NCBI GenBank assembly: GCA_041166025.1
Contig: JBEAMJ010000046.1
Span: 30,208-94,207, forward strand
DNA from: UBA7672 sp041166025
GTDB taxonomy: Bacteria > Pseudomonadota > Alphaproteobacteria > Caulobacterales > Hyphomonadaceae
Direction: 5' to 3'
DNA length: 64,000 nt
A program made the translations under genes and the position numbers. The notes beneath the pieces are model-generated. The model was given only the letters and a program-made list of their open reading frames with translations, did no database searches and was not told the DNA's origin. This document shows positions 50,217 through 58,310 of this stretch, in pieces (position 1 is the stretch's first letter; every line of letters starts with the position of its first letter).

Positions 50217-52211
50217 ATGGCCGACAGCGCCTCCACAAACTTCCAGCACGATCCCGACAAGCCGTGGATCTTCCGCACCTATGCGGGGCATTCGACGGCG
50301 GAAGAGTCGAACAAGCTCTACCGGAAGAACCTCTCCAAGGGGCAGACAGGGCTGTCGATCGCTTTCGACCTGCCAACGCAGACGGCGTACGATAGCGACC
50401 ACGTTCTTGCGCGCGGGGAAGTGGGCAAGGTGGGCGTGCCGGTCGGGCACCTCGGCGACATGCGGGCGTTGTTCGACCAGATCCGCGTCGAGGAGATGAA
50501 CACCTCGATGACGATCAATGCGCCGGCGGCGTGGCTGCTCGCGCTCTACGTCGCACTGGCGGACGAGCAGGGCTGCGATCGCAGGAAGCTGCAGGGCACG
50601 ACGCAGAACGACATCATCAAGGAGTATCTCTCGCGCGGCACCTATGTGTTTCCGCCGAAGCCTTCGATGCGGCTGATCTCGGACATGGTGGCGTGGTGCT
50701 ATGTCGAGACGCCGAAATGGAATCCCGTAAATGTCTGCAGCTACCACCTGCAGGAGGCGGGTGCGACGCCTGAGCAGGAGCTGGCGTTTGCTCTGGCCAC
50801 GGCCTGCGCCGTGCTGGATGCGGTGAAGGCCGGCGGGCAGGTGCCCGAGGCGGATTTCACGACCGTCTTCAGCCGCATCTCCTTCTTCGTGAATGCCGGC
50901 GTGCGCTTCGTCACCGAGATGTGCAAGATGCGGGCGTTCGTCGACCTGTGGGACGAGATCGGCCGCACACGGTACGGCGTTTCCGATCCGAAGGCGCTGC
51001 TGTTCCGCTATGGCGTGCAGGTGAACTCGCTGGGGCTCACCGAGCCGCAGCCGGAAAACAATGTCTATCGCATTCTCATCGAGGCGCTGGCCGTTACACT
51101 GTCCAAGCGGGCGCGATGCCGCGCGCTGCAGCTGCCAGCGTGGAATGAGGCGCTGGGCCTACCGCGGCCGTGGGACCAGCAATGGTCGCTGCGTCTCCAG
51201 CAGATTCTCGCCTACGAGACGGACTTGCTGGAGTATGAAGACCTGTTCGATGGCAGCCACGTTGTAGGCGCGAAGACCGAGGCGCTGAAGGATGAGGCGC
51301 GGGCGATGCTGGCGCAGCTGGATCGTACGGGCGGCGCCATCGAGAATGTCGAGTTCATGAAGAAGGCGCTTGTCGAGAGCCAGCGGGCGCGCCTCAAGGA
51401 GATCGAGGCGGGGCGGCAGGTGGTGGTCGGCGTCAACCGGTATGAGACCACCGAACCTTCGCCGCTGTCAGGCGGGGATGGCGCGATCATGGCGACGGAC
51501 CATGGCGCGGAGAGCCGGCAGATCGCCAAGCTGAAGGCGTGGCGGGCGCAGCGGAATGCGGCTGCGGCAGCGAATGCGCTGGGCGAGCTGCGCGCGGCGG
51601 CAATGGGCGGCGCGAACATCATGCCGCCGAGCATCGCTGCGGCGAAGGCCGGGGTCACCGTGGGCGAGTGGGGTGCGGCGTTGCGCGAGGTGTTCGGCGA
51701 GTATCGCGGGCCGACGGGCGTCGCCGTGACGATCGAGACGGGCGGCGATGAGGACATCGAGACCGTGAAGGGTGAGGTCGAGCGTGTGTCTAAGAAGCTT
51801 GGCCGCACGCTGACCTATGTGGTGGGCAAGCCGGGGCTGGACGGGCATTCCAATGGCTCGGAACAGATTGCTGCGCGGGCGCGGCAGGCCGGGATGAAGG
51901 TTGTCTACGAAGGCATTCGCTTCACGCCTGAGGAGATCGTGCAGCAGGCCATCGATGCAGGCGCCCACGTGGTGGGGCTATCGATCCTCTCCGGCTCGCA
52001 CCTCGACCTGGTGAAGGAGACGGTGGGCATCCTGCGCGCGAAGGGGCTCGACATTCCCGTCGTCGTCGGCGGAATCATCCCGGAGGCCGACGCGCTTGCG
52101 CTCAGGCAGATGGGTATCCGCCGCGTCTATACGCCCAAGGACTACAAGATCACCGAGATCATGGGCGACGTGGTGAAAGTGGTGGAAGAGACTCTGGTGA
52201 AGGCGGGGTAG
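50217..52211 (+). CDS. ecm: Ethylmalonyl-CoA mutase (MeaA-type, B12-dependent)
   Basis: 664 residues. The N-terminal mutase barrel (KPWIFRTYAGHSTAEESN, GLSIAFDLPTQTAYDSDH, EEMNTSMTINAPAAWLLALY, GTTQNDIIKEYLSRGTYVFP) is joined to a C-terminal cobalamin domain with the DxHxxG ligand motif (GLDGHSNGSEQIA). The one-chain form, length and GHSTAEESN segment point to Ecm/MeaA rather than methylmalonyl-CoA mutase. It converts ethylmalonyl-CoA to methylsuccinyl-CoA after Ccr and epimerase. The ATG at 50217 has GGCAGGG upstream. No cobalamin riboswitch was seen. Confidence 0.9.
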   Translation: MADSASTNFQHDPDKPWIFRTYAGHSTAEESNKLYRKNLSKGQTGLSIAFDLPTQTAYDSDHVLARGEVGKVGVPVGHLGDMRALFDQIRVEEMNTSMTINAPAAWLLALYVALADEQGCDRRKLQGTTQNDIIKEYLSRGTYVFPPKPSMRLISDMVAWCYVETPKWNPVNVCSYHLQEAGATPEQELAFALATACAVLDAVKAGGQVPEADFTTVFSRISFFVNAGVRFVTEMCKMRAFVDLWDEIGRTRYGVSDPKALLFRYGVQVNSLGLTEPQPENNVYRILIEALAVTLSKRARCRALQLPAWNEALGLPRPWDQQWSLRLQQILAYETDLLEYEDLFDGSHVVGAKTEALKDEARAMLAQLDRTGGAIENVEFMKKALVESQRARLKEIEAGRQVVVGVNRYETTEPSPLSGGDGAIMATDHGAESRQIAKLKAWRAQRNAAAAANALGELRAAAMGGANIMPPSIAAAKAGVTVGEWGAALREVFGEYRGPTGVAVTIETGGDEDIETVKGEVERVSKKLGRTLTYVVGKPGLDGHSNGSEQIAARARQAGMKVVYEGIRFTPEEIVQQAIDAGAHVVGLSILSGSHLDLVKETVGILRAKGLDIPVVVGGIIPEADALALRQMGIRRVYTPKDYKITEIMGDVVKVVEETLVKAG

Positions 52212-52214
52212 GGT

Positions 52215-53051
52215 TTATCCTTCCAGCAACGCCGCCAGCGCATCCGCAATGCTCTTCATGCCCTTCGCATTCGGATGATAGAGCGTACCGTTCACCGGGG
52301 CGCCCGGGCGGGGGTAGCCGTTCATCCACGGGTCGGCGCTGCAGGCGTCGTGGCCCTTCGACATCTCGGAAGCGGTGATGATGCTGGCGTTGTTCTGTCC
52401 GGCCACCGTGCGCGTGATCTCGGCGAGGCGGCGGGCGGTGTAGCGGGCGCTATCGGCCTCCACCTCGGTGAGCGGGGTGGCGGCGCAGGTTCCGGCTTCC
52501 GGCAGGACGGCGAGATAGTCGACAAAAACGAGCTGCGCTTGCGGGGCGCGGCGGCGGATTTCCTTTGCGATGGCGTCCATGCGCTCCGCGAGATCGGCAA
52601 AGGTTCTCTCTGCAGGAGCAGTCACCGGCGAGCAGTCCGCCTCAATGCCGGTCTCTTTCATCAGCCCGGCGCACGAGGCGTTCGTGAGTCCGCCGATATA
52701 GCCGAGATCATTGCCGCCGATGGTGACGGTGACGAGGCGCGTGTCTGGCGTAAGCGCGTCGAGCTGCGGCGGGATCGCGCCGCGCGGGCCGGTGAGATGG
52801 GCGGTGGCGGCGCCGCTGCAGCTGACGTCGGTGAGGCTGAGTCCAAGACGCTCTGCGAGAAGATGCGCGTAGTTGCCGGTGGACCGCGCGCATGGCGTCG
52901 GCGGGTCCTCGTAGTAGGACGGGATGCCCGGCCCGGCGGCGAAGGACGATCCCATGGCCACGTACTTTGCGCCTGCCGGGATTGATGGTGAGGTCGCGCA
53001 GGCGGATGAAGCAAGCATCGCCGACGCGGCGAAAGTGCGGACGAGCAGCAT
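52215..53051 (-). CDS. Exported SGNH/GDSL hydrolase
   Basis: 278 residues: signal peptide or lipoprotein leader (MLASSACA), block I MGSSFAAGPG with the nucleophile Ser, block III TIGGNDLG, and block V YHPNAKG with the catalytic His. Cysteine pairs suggest disulfides, as in actinobacterial-type SGNH lipases/esterases. It probably hydrolyses lipid or carbohydrate esters in the periplasm or outside. The ATG at 53051 gives the natural signal peptide. Convergent with ecm (3-nt gap). Confidence 0.85.
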   Translation of the reverse strand: MLLVRTFAASAMLASSACATSPSIPAGAKYVAMGSSFAAGPGIPSYYEDPPTPCARSTGNYAHLLAERLGLSLTDVSCSGAATAHLTGPRGAIPPQLDALTPDTRLVTVTIGGNDLGYIGGLTNASCAGLMKETGIEADCSPVTAPAERTFADLAERMDAIAKEIRRRAPQAQLVFVDYLAVLPEAGTCAATPLTEVEADSARYTARRLAEITRTVAGQNNASIITASEMSKGHDACSADPWMNGYPRPGAPVNGTLYHPNAKGMKSIADALAALLEG

Positions 53052-53113
53052 CGGGACGTTCCGGCGAGAAGCGGCTGATGCCCGAAGGAGGTAAGGGCTC
53101 CACGCCGCAGCGT

Positions 53114-53509
53114 CTATTTCTTTTTGGCGCGGGCCTTCTTCACCGGCGCCTTCGCAGTGTTTAACGCCACAGCCGACTTCACAAGCGCCCTCAGCGCCTT
53201 CTTGTTGAGCTTGTCCACCTCGCGGATATCGATGGCGCGGCGTGTGCCGCCGCCCAAGCCAGCGTTGAAGAGGCCGGCTGGGTCTTCGAGCCTCGCGCCG
53301 AGCGCGAAGGTGAGTTTGACATAGTCTCTGTAGGTCTCGCCGGTGCAGATGATGCCGGTGTGTTCCCAGACGGGTACGCCCTGCATGTTGTTCGACGCTC
53401 TCGCCCATTTGCGGGTTTCGATGGTGCCGGGCGCGGCAGACATTATGATTGCGCGGACGCAGTCCAGTATTTCGGCGCGCCAGTCCGTCGTGTCGGGTTT
53501 ACTGGCCAT
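53114..53509 (-). CDS. DUF1801 protein with basic tail
   Basis: 131 residues of the DUF1801 (YdhG-like) fold: WRAEILDCVRAIIMSAAPGT, NNMQGVPVWEHTGIICTGET, YVKLTFALGARLEDPAGLFN, then RRAIDIREVDKLNKKALRAL. A C-terminal Lys/Ala/Arg tail (VKKARAKKK) may bind nucleic acid. It is the second of two tandem DUF1801 genes. The start may be the ATG at 53521, which overlaps the upstream stop (TGATG), or 53509, which follows GGGAAG. Confidence 0.75.
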   Translation of the reverse strand: MASKPDTTDWRAEILDCVRAIIMSAAPGTIETRKWARASNNMQGVPVWEHTGIICTGETYRDYVKLTFALGARLEDPAGLFNAGLGGGTRRAIDIREVDKLNKKALRALVKSAVALNTAKAPVKKARAKKK

Positions 53510-53520
53510 GTAACTTCCCA

Positions 53521-53958
53521 TCAGAGCTTTTCGCCGGGCAGGCCGGCAGCCTGTTTGACCCAGCTGGCGAACTGCTTCACGTCGAACTGGCCTTCGTGGA
53601 TGTTGAGGTAGCGGACGTTCTTCTGCTTCGACCCATCCGGCGGGAGTGGCTTCAGGTCCGCGCCGCGGAAGAAGGCGACCTTGATGTATTTCGCGAAGAC
53701 GTGGAAGGACATGAACCATGTGCCGTCGCCCTTGCCGTAGAGGGGCGAGTTCCACTTCACCGCCTTTGCGGCCCTGGGCACGGCGCGCGTGATGATCGCG
53801 TCGATCTGCCGGCCGATGTCGCTCTGCCAGCCCGGCATGGCGGCGATGTAGGCCTGGACGGGCGCATCGCCTTCGCCCTTGGCGATCTGCGGGTTGCCGC
53901 CCGAGAGGCGGACGACCCCGTCGGGGCCTGGCTTCAGGGGGTTGCGCGCTCTTGACAT
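53521..53958 (-). CDS. DUF1801 protein
   Basis: 145 residues: GGNPQIAKGEGDAPVQAYIA, WQSDIGRQIDAIITRAVPRA, VKWNSPLYGKGDGTWFMSFH, FAKYIKVAFFRGADLKPLPP, YLNIHEGQFDVKQFASWVKQ. The KWNxPLYG and FFRG motifs are typical of DUF1801, a small fold of unknown function. Translationally coupled to the next DUF1801 gene, so the two may form a heteromer. Confidence 0.82.
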   Translation of the reverse strand: MSRARNPLKPGPDGVVRLSGGNPQIAKGEGDAPVQAYIAAMPGWQSDIGRQIDAIITRAVPRAAKAVKWNSPLYGKGDGTWFMSFHVFAKYIKVAFFRGADLKPLPPDGSKQKNVRYLNIHEGQFDVKQFASWVKQAAGLPGEKL

Positions 53959-54065
53959 GCGCTGGAACTCCGATCGATGCGAGCATCGGACTTTAGGCGA
54001 TTGCCGAACGGGAAGTCACCCGCCTCCTTGATGACGCAACGCTGCGAGCGGGCTAGACCGGCCGC

Positions 54066-54656
54066 ATGACACTGGAACCGATCGCTCTGGAGAACGCCTT
54101 CGTCCGCCTCGAACCGCTGGAGGAGCGGCATCGCGAGCCGCTGCGCATGGCCGGAGACGATCCCGACCTGTGGCGGTTCGCGAATGTGAACCTCGACAAT
54201 TCGAACTTCGACGCTTGGGTCGATCATCGTTTCGCCGAGATGAAACGTGCGGGCGAGATAACGTATGCGGTCTTCGACAAGGCGTCGGAGACATATGCTG
54301 GATCAACCAGCCTGCTTGCCTATGTGCCGGCGCACAAGCGCGTGGAGATCGGCTGGACCTGGTACGCCAAGCGCGTGTGGGCGGGCGCCGTCAATCCGTC
54401 GTGCAAGCGGATGCTGCTCGGCCATGGCTTCGATACGCTCGGACTCAATCGTGTGGAGTTGAAAGCGGACGCGCGGAATGAACGCTCTTGCAAGGCGATG
54501 GCGCGGTTCGGCGCGACGTTCGAGGGCATACACCGATCGCACATGGTGCGGCCGGACGGGCGGCTGCGCGACACGGCATGGTTCAGCGTGATTCGCGAAG
54601 AATGGCCGCGCGTGCGCGACGGGCTGGATGCAAGGCTGGCGGGGTTTGCGCGATGA
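54066..54656 (+). CDS. GNAT acetyltransferase, RimJ/RimL type
   Basis: 196 residues: VRLEPLEERHREPL, YAGSTSLLAYVPAHKRVEIGW, WAGAVNPSCKRMLLGHGFDT, GLNRVELKADARNERSCKAM, FGATFEGIHRSHMVRPDGRL. This is the fold of protein and antibiotic N-acetyltransferases of the GNAT_3 group. Acetyl-CoA would bind at the loop after strand 4. The target is unknown. Its stop overlaps the start of the Crp/Fnr gene (ATGA). Confidence 0.85.
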   Translation: MTLEPIALENAFVRLEPLEERHREPLRMAGDDPDLWRFANVNLDNSNFDAWVDHRFAEMKRAGEITYAVFDKASETYAGSTSLLAYVPAHKRVEIGWTWYAKRVWAGAVNPSCKRMLLGHGFDTLGLNRVELKADARNERSCKAMARFGATFEGIHRSHMVRPDGRLRDTAWFSVIREEWPRVRDGLDARLAGFAR

Positions 54657-55243
54657 CCCTCACTGTCAGCCAACCCGTGGGGTCCATCCTGTTCCGCGCC
54701 GGAGATGAATGTCGCGGTTTCATCAGGTTGAAGGCTGGATGCATCCGTGTGTCGCTGACCTCCGCCAGCGGCCGCGAGATTGTTCTCTACCGCGTTCGCC
54801 CCGGCGAGGTTTGCCTCCAGACGTTCAGCTGTCTGGTTGAGGGACGGCGATACCAGGCAGAAGGCGCCGCCGAGACGGCGATCAGCGGCGAAATTGTCCC
54901 CGCGACAGAGTTTTCCCGCAGGATGCGCGACGATGATGGCTTCAGGCAGGAGGTTCTCACTGCCGTGGCCAAGCGGTTCTCGGATTTCGAGCATGTTGTC
55001 GAGATGCTCGCTTTCGCGGGACTCGAACAGCGAGTCGCGGAGGCGATTCTTCGCCTGGCCGGCGCCGGGCGGGACGTCAGGGCCACACACGAGCAGATCG
55101 CTGCCGAAATCGGATCGGCGCGCGAAGCAGTGTCTCGGCAGATCGCCCAGCTTGTACGGGAGGGACTTGTCGCTGCGCACAGGGGCGAACTCGAGATTCT
55201 TGACCGGCATGCGATCGAAAGGCTCGCCCGCGCCTCTGTGTGA
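54653..55243 (+). CDS. Crp/Fnr-family regulator
   Basis: 196 residues with an N-terminal cyclic-nucleotide-like beta roll (GSILFRAGDECRGFIRLKAG, GREIVLYRVRPGEVCLQTFS) and a C-terminal HTH (RDVRATHEQIAAEIGSAREA, VSRQIAQLVREGLVAAHRGE). Fnr cysteines for an iron-sulfur cluster are absent from the N-terminus, so it is not a classic Fnr. The same domain pair next to a DUF2892 membrane protein is a common arrangement linked to redox or sulfur stress, but the signal here is unknown. Confidence 0.85.
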   Translation: MTLTVSQPVGSILFRAGDECRGFIRLKAGCIRVSLTSASGREIVLYRVRPGEVCLQTFSCLVEGRRYQAEGAAETAISGEIVPATEFSRRMRDDDGFRQEVLTAVAKRFSDFEHVVEMLAFAGLEQRVAEAILRLAGAGRDVRATHEQIAAEIGSAREAVSRQIAQLVREGLVAAHRGELEILDRHAIERLARASV

Positions 55244-55326
55244 CTTCGTCACCGACAGCGAGCTGCCCCGGATCAATGCTGGCTCCAGTATTAATGACGG
55301 CCGAGCCGTCTGTTCTGGAGAGAGTC

Positions 55327-55521
55327 ATGAAGCGGAATGAAGGAACCGTCGACCGGATACTGCGCGTGGTTGTGGGCGGCGTCATCCTATCGCTCGCGTT
55401 CGTCGGGCCGCAGACGCCTTGGGGCTATCTGGGGCTTGTGCCGCTGGTTACCGGCCTGATCGGGTATTGTCCTGTATACGCGGTTTTTGGACTTAGAACC
55501 TGTCCGGTGAAGGCGAACTGA
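55327..55521 (+). CDS. DUF2892 (YgaP-like) inner-membrane protein
   Basis: 64 residues: MKRNEGTVDRILRVVVGGVI, FVGPQTPWGYLGLVPLVTGL, then IGYCPVYAVFGLRTC. Two helices and the GYCPxYxxxGxxTC motif define DUF2892, known from the membrane part of the rhodanese YgaP. It probably acts in sulfur or redox handling with the regulator upstream (83-nt gap). ATG at 55327. Confidence 0.88.
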   Translation: MKRNEGTVDRILRVVVGGVILSLAFVGPQTPWGYLGLVPLVTGLIGYCPVYAVFGLRTCPVKAN

Positions 55522-55590
55522 TCGCGCGCTGCAGTTGCACGTGTGATATTTGTCGGCGCATAGCGAGACGCAACCTCGTTGAGGAAGCTG

Positions 55591-55935
55591 ATGACAACGC
55601 CGACGATCGCGTTCGATGATTTCATGAAGGTCGACATCCGCGTCGGCGTTGTCGTCGCAGCGGAGCCGTTTCCGGAGGCGCGGAAGCCGGCGATCAAGCT
55701 GCGCATCAATTTCGGGGCGGAGCTGGGCGAGAAGCGATCATCGGCGCAGCTGACGAAGCACTATACTCCTGAGGCGCTGGTCGGCAGACGCGTGCTGGCG
55801 GTGGTGAATTTTCCGCCACGCCAGATCGGCAAGTTCATGTCCGAAGTGCTGACGCTCGGGGTGCCGGACGAGGAGGGCGCGGTCGTGCTGATCACGCCAG
55901 ATCGCGACACGCCGCTCGGCGGCAGGCTGTTCTGA
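55591..55935 (+). CDS. csaA: CsaA-like tRNA-binding (chaperone) protein
   Basis: 114 residues of a single OB-fold EMAP-II/CsaA domain: FDDFMKVDIRVGVVVAAEPF, ARKPAIKLRINFGAELGEKR, SSAQLTKHYTPEALVGRRVL, then VVNFPPRQIGKFMSEVLTLG. CsaA in Bacillus binds tRNA and unfolded proteins. The ATG at 55591 follows GAGGAAG; the longer reading adds four residues. Confidence 0.88.
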   Translation: MTTPTIAFDDFMKVDIRVGVVVAAEPFPEARKPAIKLRINFGAELGEKRSSAQLTKHYTPEALVGRRVLAVVNFPPRQIGKFMSEVLTLGVPDEEGAVVLITPDRDTPLGGRLF

Positions 55936-55951
55936 GATTTGAGTGAGGGGC

Positions 55952-56467
55952 TCAGCCCGGATTGCGGGTGGAGCAGGCGCTCGCGGCGAGGCGTATGGTG
56001 CGCAGATCGGCTATCAGCGACATCCAGCGCTTGGCGCCGATCATCTGCACGAGCTCGGCCTGGACGCGCGACCAGGCCGGCGTGGCGAGATCGAGGCGCT
56101 TGCGCCCGGGACCGGTGAGGCTGAGCACGCGCTGGCGGCGGTCGGCGCCGCGCTCGACATTGATGAAGCCTTCGTCCGTCAGGGGACGGATCGCGCGCGG
56201 CACGCCTGAAGCATCCATCCCCAGAACGTCGGCCAGGGCGCCGACGGTCAGCGGGCCCTTGCTGGCGAGCGTCATCATCAGGTTGAATTGGTGGCCGGTA
56301 AGACCGAATGGCGCGAGGGCTGGATCGTAGGCGGCGGCGACAGCGCGCGAGAGCCTGGACACGTGACGGAAAATGCATGCGTCCGGGGAGGTCGGTGAGA
56401 GATTCTCACGCGACTCCGCGACGCCTGCACCCGTGCCGACGGTGCGCTCGTCGAGCTGCTCCGGCAT
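55952..56467 (-). CDS. MarR-family regulator
   Basis: 171 residues. The winged helix is PLTVGALADVLGMDASGVPR with the wing ADRRQRVLSLTGPGRKRLDL, and dimerisation helices are on both sides (YDPALAPFGLTGHQFNLMMT). The N-terminus has a longer unstructured tail than usual. A single Cys (ACIFRHV) near residue 31 could sense oxidants, as in OhrR, though its position should be checked. Convergent with csaA. Confidence 0.82.
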   Translation of the reverse strand: MPEQLDERTVGTGAGVAESRENLSPTSPDACIFRHVSRLSRAVAAAYDPALAPFGLTGHQFNLMMTLASKGPLTVGALADVLGMDASGVPRAIRPLTDEGFINVERGADRRQRVLSLTGPGRKRLDLATPAWSRVQAELVQMIGAKRWMSLIADLRTIRLAASACSTRNPG

Positions 56468-56537
56468 AGCCGTATTCCGTTATTGCCTTGCGGCAATCCT
56501 GATCCCAAGGACTCGGTAGCTGCGCGGGAACCGCCCG

Positions 56538-57422
56538 TCAACGCCGCCCGGCCAGCCACACGCCGGCAAGGACCAGCACGCAGCCGCCCAGTTGGGTGGG
56601 CGTGAGGGCCTCTCCGAACAGCGGCCACGCGGCGAGCGCTGCGGCAACTGGCTGGATCAGGAGCAGCAGACCGGCCAGTGCGGCAGGCGTGGCGCCGACG
56701 CCGGCGACGATCAGCCCCTGGCCCAGAACATGTGCGATGACCGCAAGGGCAAGCGGCCAGATGAACCAGTCGGGGCTTGCAGGAATAAGCATTTCGCCGC
56801 GCACCCCCGAAGCGATGAGCGAGATGAGGAGCGTTGTGGCTGTCGACCAGAAGAGCACCTGCATCGCGCTTCCCTCGCGTCGGGCGAGCTTGGCGAAGAA
56901 TAGGTAGAGGCCGACCATGACGGCCGCGGCAAGCGCGAGCAGGTCGCCGGCGAGGGCGGCGCCCTCCGAATTGGCCGCGCCGCGTGAGAGGAGGAAAGCG
57001 CCCAGCAGCGCGATGGACAAGGCGACGAACCAGATACGCGTGGGTCGTTCGCGAAGGACCAGCCAGGCGACGAGGCCGACCGCGGCGTTGCCGAGATTGA
57101 CTAGGAATGTTGCGTTCGCCACCGACGTCATGACGAGCGAGGCGTGCCAGAAGGCGATGTCGAGGCCGAAGAAGACGCCCGCCGCCACAGCCCCGAGCGA
57201 GGGGCGCCCAAGCCTGCCACCCTGCGCCTTGATCACCAGCGCAATCAGCGGCAGCGCGAAGGCGAACCGCCAGAAGCCGGTCGCCTGTGGCTCGAACGCC
57301 GAGTAGCGAAGACCGATGGGCGCAAAGCCGATGGCGATGGCACCACCGACCAGCATGGCGGGCCCGGCCCATTGAGGCCAGGGCGCTCGGATCGCATCGG
57401 TCGGGGTGGCGGGCGCGGTCAA
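56538..57422 (-). CDS. EamA/DMT-family transporter
   Basis: 294 residues with ten hydrophobic segments in two EamA repeats (MLVGGAIAIGFAPIGLRYSA, FFGLDIAFWHASLVMTSVAN, then GNAAVGLVAWLVLRERPTRI in the first; LAGLLLLIQPVAAALAAWPL and GEALTPTQLGGCVLVLAGVW in the second). These proteins export amino acids or other metabolites. The ATG overlaps the stop of gluQ by 4 nt (ATGA), so it is co-translated with it. Confidence 0.88.
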   Translation of the reverse strand: MTAPATPTDAIRAPWPQWAGPAMLVGGAIAIGFAPIGLRYSAFEPQATGFWRFAFALPLIALVIKAQGGRLGRPSLGAVAAGVFFGLDIAFWHASLVMTSVANATFLVNLGNAAVGLVAWLVLRERPTRIWFVALSIALLGAFLLSRGAANSEGAALAGDLLALAAAVMVGLYLFFAKLARREGSAMQVLFWSTATTLLISLIASGVRGEMLIPASPDWFIWPLALAVIAHVLGQGLIVAGVGATPAALAGLLLLIQPVAAALAAWPLFGEALTPTQLGGCVLVLAGVWLAGRR

Positions 57423-58291
57423 GCAGGCAATCCGATGCGGGCGCGAATATCAGCAGGAGATACGCCCGCTTTGCGCAGGGCGGCAAGCGTGAGTGAGCGA
57501 TCGCGCTTGGCGAAGCGCTTGCCATCGTCGCCGACCAGCAGACGATGGTGCGTGTAGACCGGCGTGGGCAGGCCCAGCAGTTTCTGCAGGAGAACATGGA
57601 TGTGCGTCGCGTCGCGCAGGTCCTCGCCGCGAATCACGTGCGTGATTCGCTGGAGCGCATCGTCATGCACGACGCATAGATGATAGCTGGCGGGTGTGTC
57701 CTTGCGCGCGAGCACGACATCGCCATGCACTTGTGGATGAGCAACGACGATGCGTTCCGCGTTTGTTGCTTCGTCGCGTTCGCGAAATTCCAGATGCGCG
57801 AAATCTTCGCCTAGCAGGTCTTGTGAATAATTCATCGAGAGCCGCCAGGCGAATGCATCGCCGCGTGCGAGGCGCGACTGCTCTTCGTCTTCGCTGATTC
57901 GCTGAACAGGTCCGCGATAGATAGAGCTGTTGGGGCCTTCGCCGAGACCATGCGGCGCGGACATCGCCTGCTCGGCAATCTCGCGGCGCGTGAGAAAGCA
58001 GCGATAGAGCACGCCGAGCGCGTGAAGCTTGTCCAGCGCCGCTAGGTAGTCGGCGAAGTGTTCCGACTGGCGGCGGACGGGCTCGGGCCAGGTGAGACCG
58101 AGCCAGGCGAGATCCTCAAAAACAGCAACCTCATAGTCGGGTCGGCATCGTGTTTGGTCGATGTCTTCGAGGCGGAGCAGAAACGAACCGCCCTCCTGGC
58201 GCGACCTATCGTGCGCGAGGAGGGCGGAATAGGCGTGGCCGAGATGGAGTCGGCCAGTCGGGCTGGGGGCGAAGCGCGTGACGAAATTCAT
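57419..58291 (-). CDS. gluQ: Glutamyl-Q tRNA(Asp) synthetase
   Basis: 290 residues. It is a GluRS catalytic core without the anticodon-binding domain. Class I motifs are HLGH (16-19, HIGH type) and KRFAKRD near 265 (KMSKS type). FLLRLEDIDQTRCRPDYE, WLGLTWPEPVRRQSEHFADY and ITHVIRGEDLRDATHIHVLL are typical. It attaches glutamate to queuosine in tRNA-Asp. The ATG at 58291 is chosen; longer in-frame starts to 58471 lack family sequence. Confidence 0.92.
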   Translation of the reverse strand: MNFVTRFAPSPTGRLHLGHAYSALLAHDRSRQEGGSFLLRLEDIDQTRCRPDYEVAVFEDLAWLGLTWPEPVRRQSEHFADYLAALDKLHALGVLYRCFLTRREIAEQAMSAPHGLGEGPNSSIYRGPVQRISEDEEQSRLARGDAFAWRLSMNYSQDLLGEDFAHLEFRERDEATNAERIVVAHPQVHGDVVLARKDTPASYHLCVVHDDALQRITHVIRGEDLRDATHIHVLLQKLLGLPTPVYTHHRLLVGDDGKRFAKRDRSLTLAALRKAGVSPADIRARIGLPA

Positions 58292-58310
58292 CGCCCCCGC
58301 CGTAGAACCC

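Noticed and set aside
55244..55326. FNR-type box before the DUF2892 gene
   Set aside because: GATCAATGC and nearby text do not form the TTGAT-N4-ATCAA palindrome.
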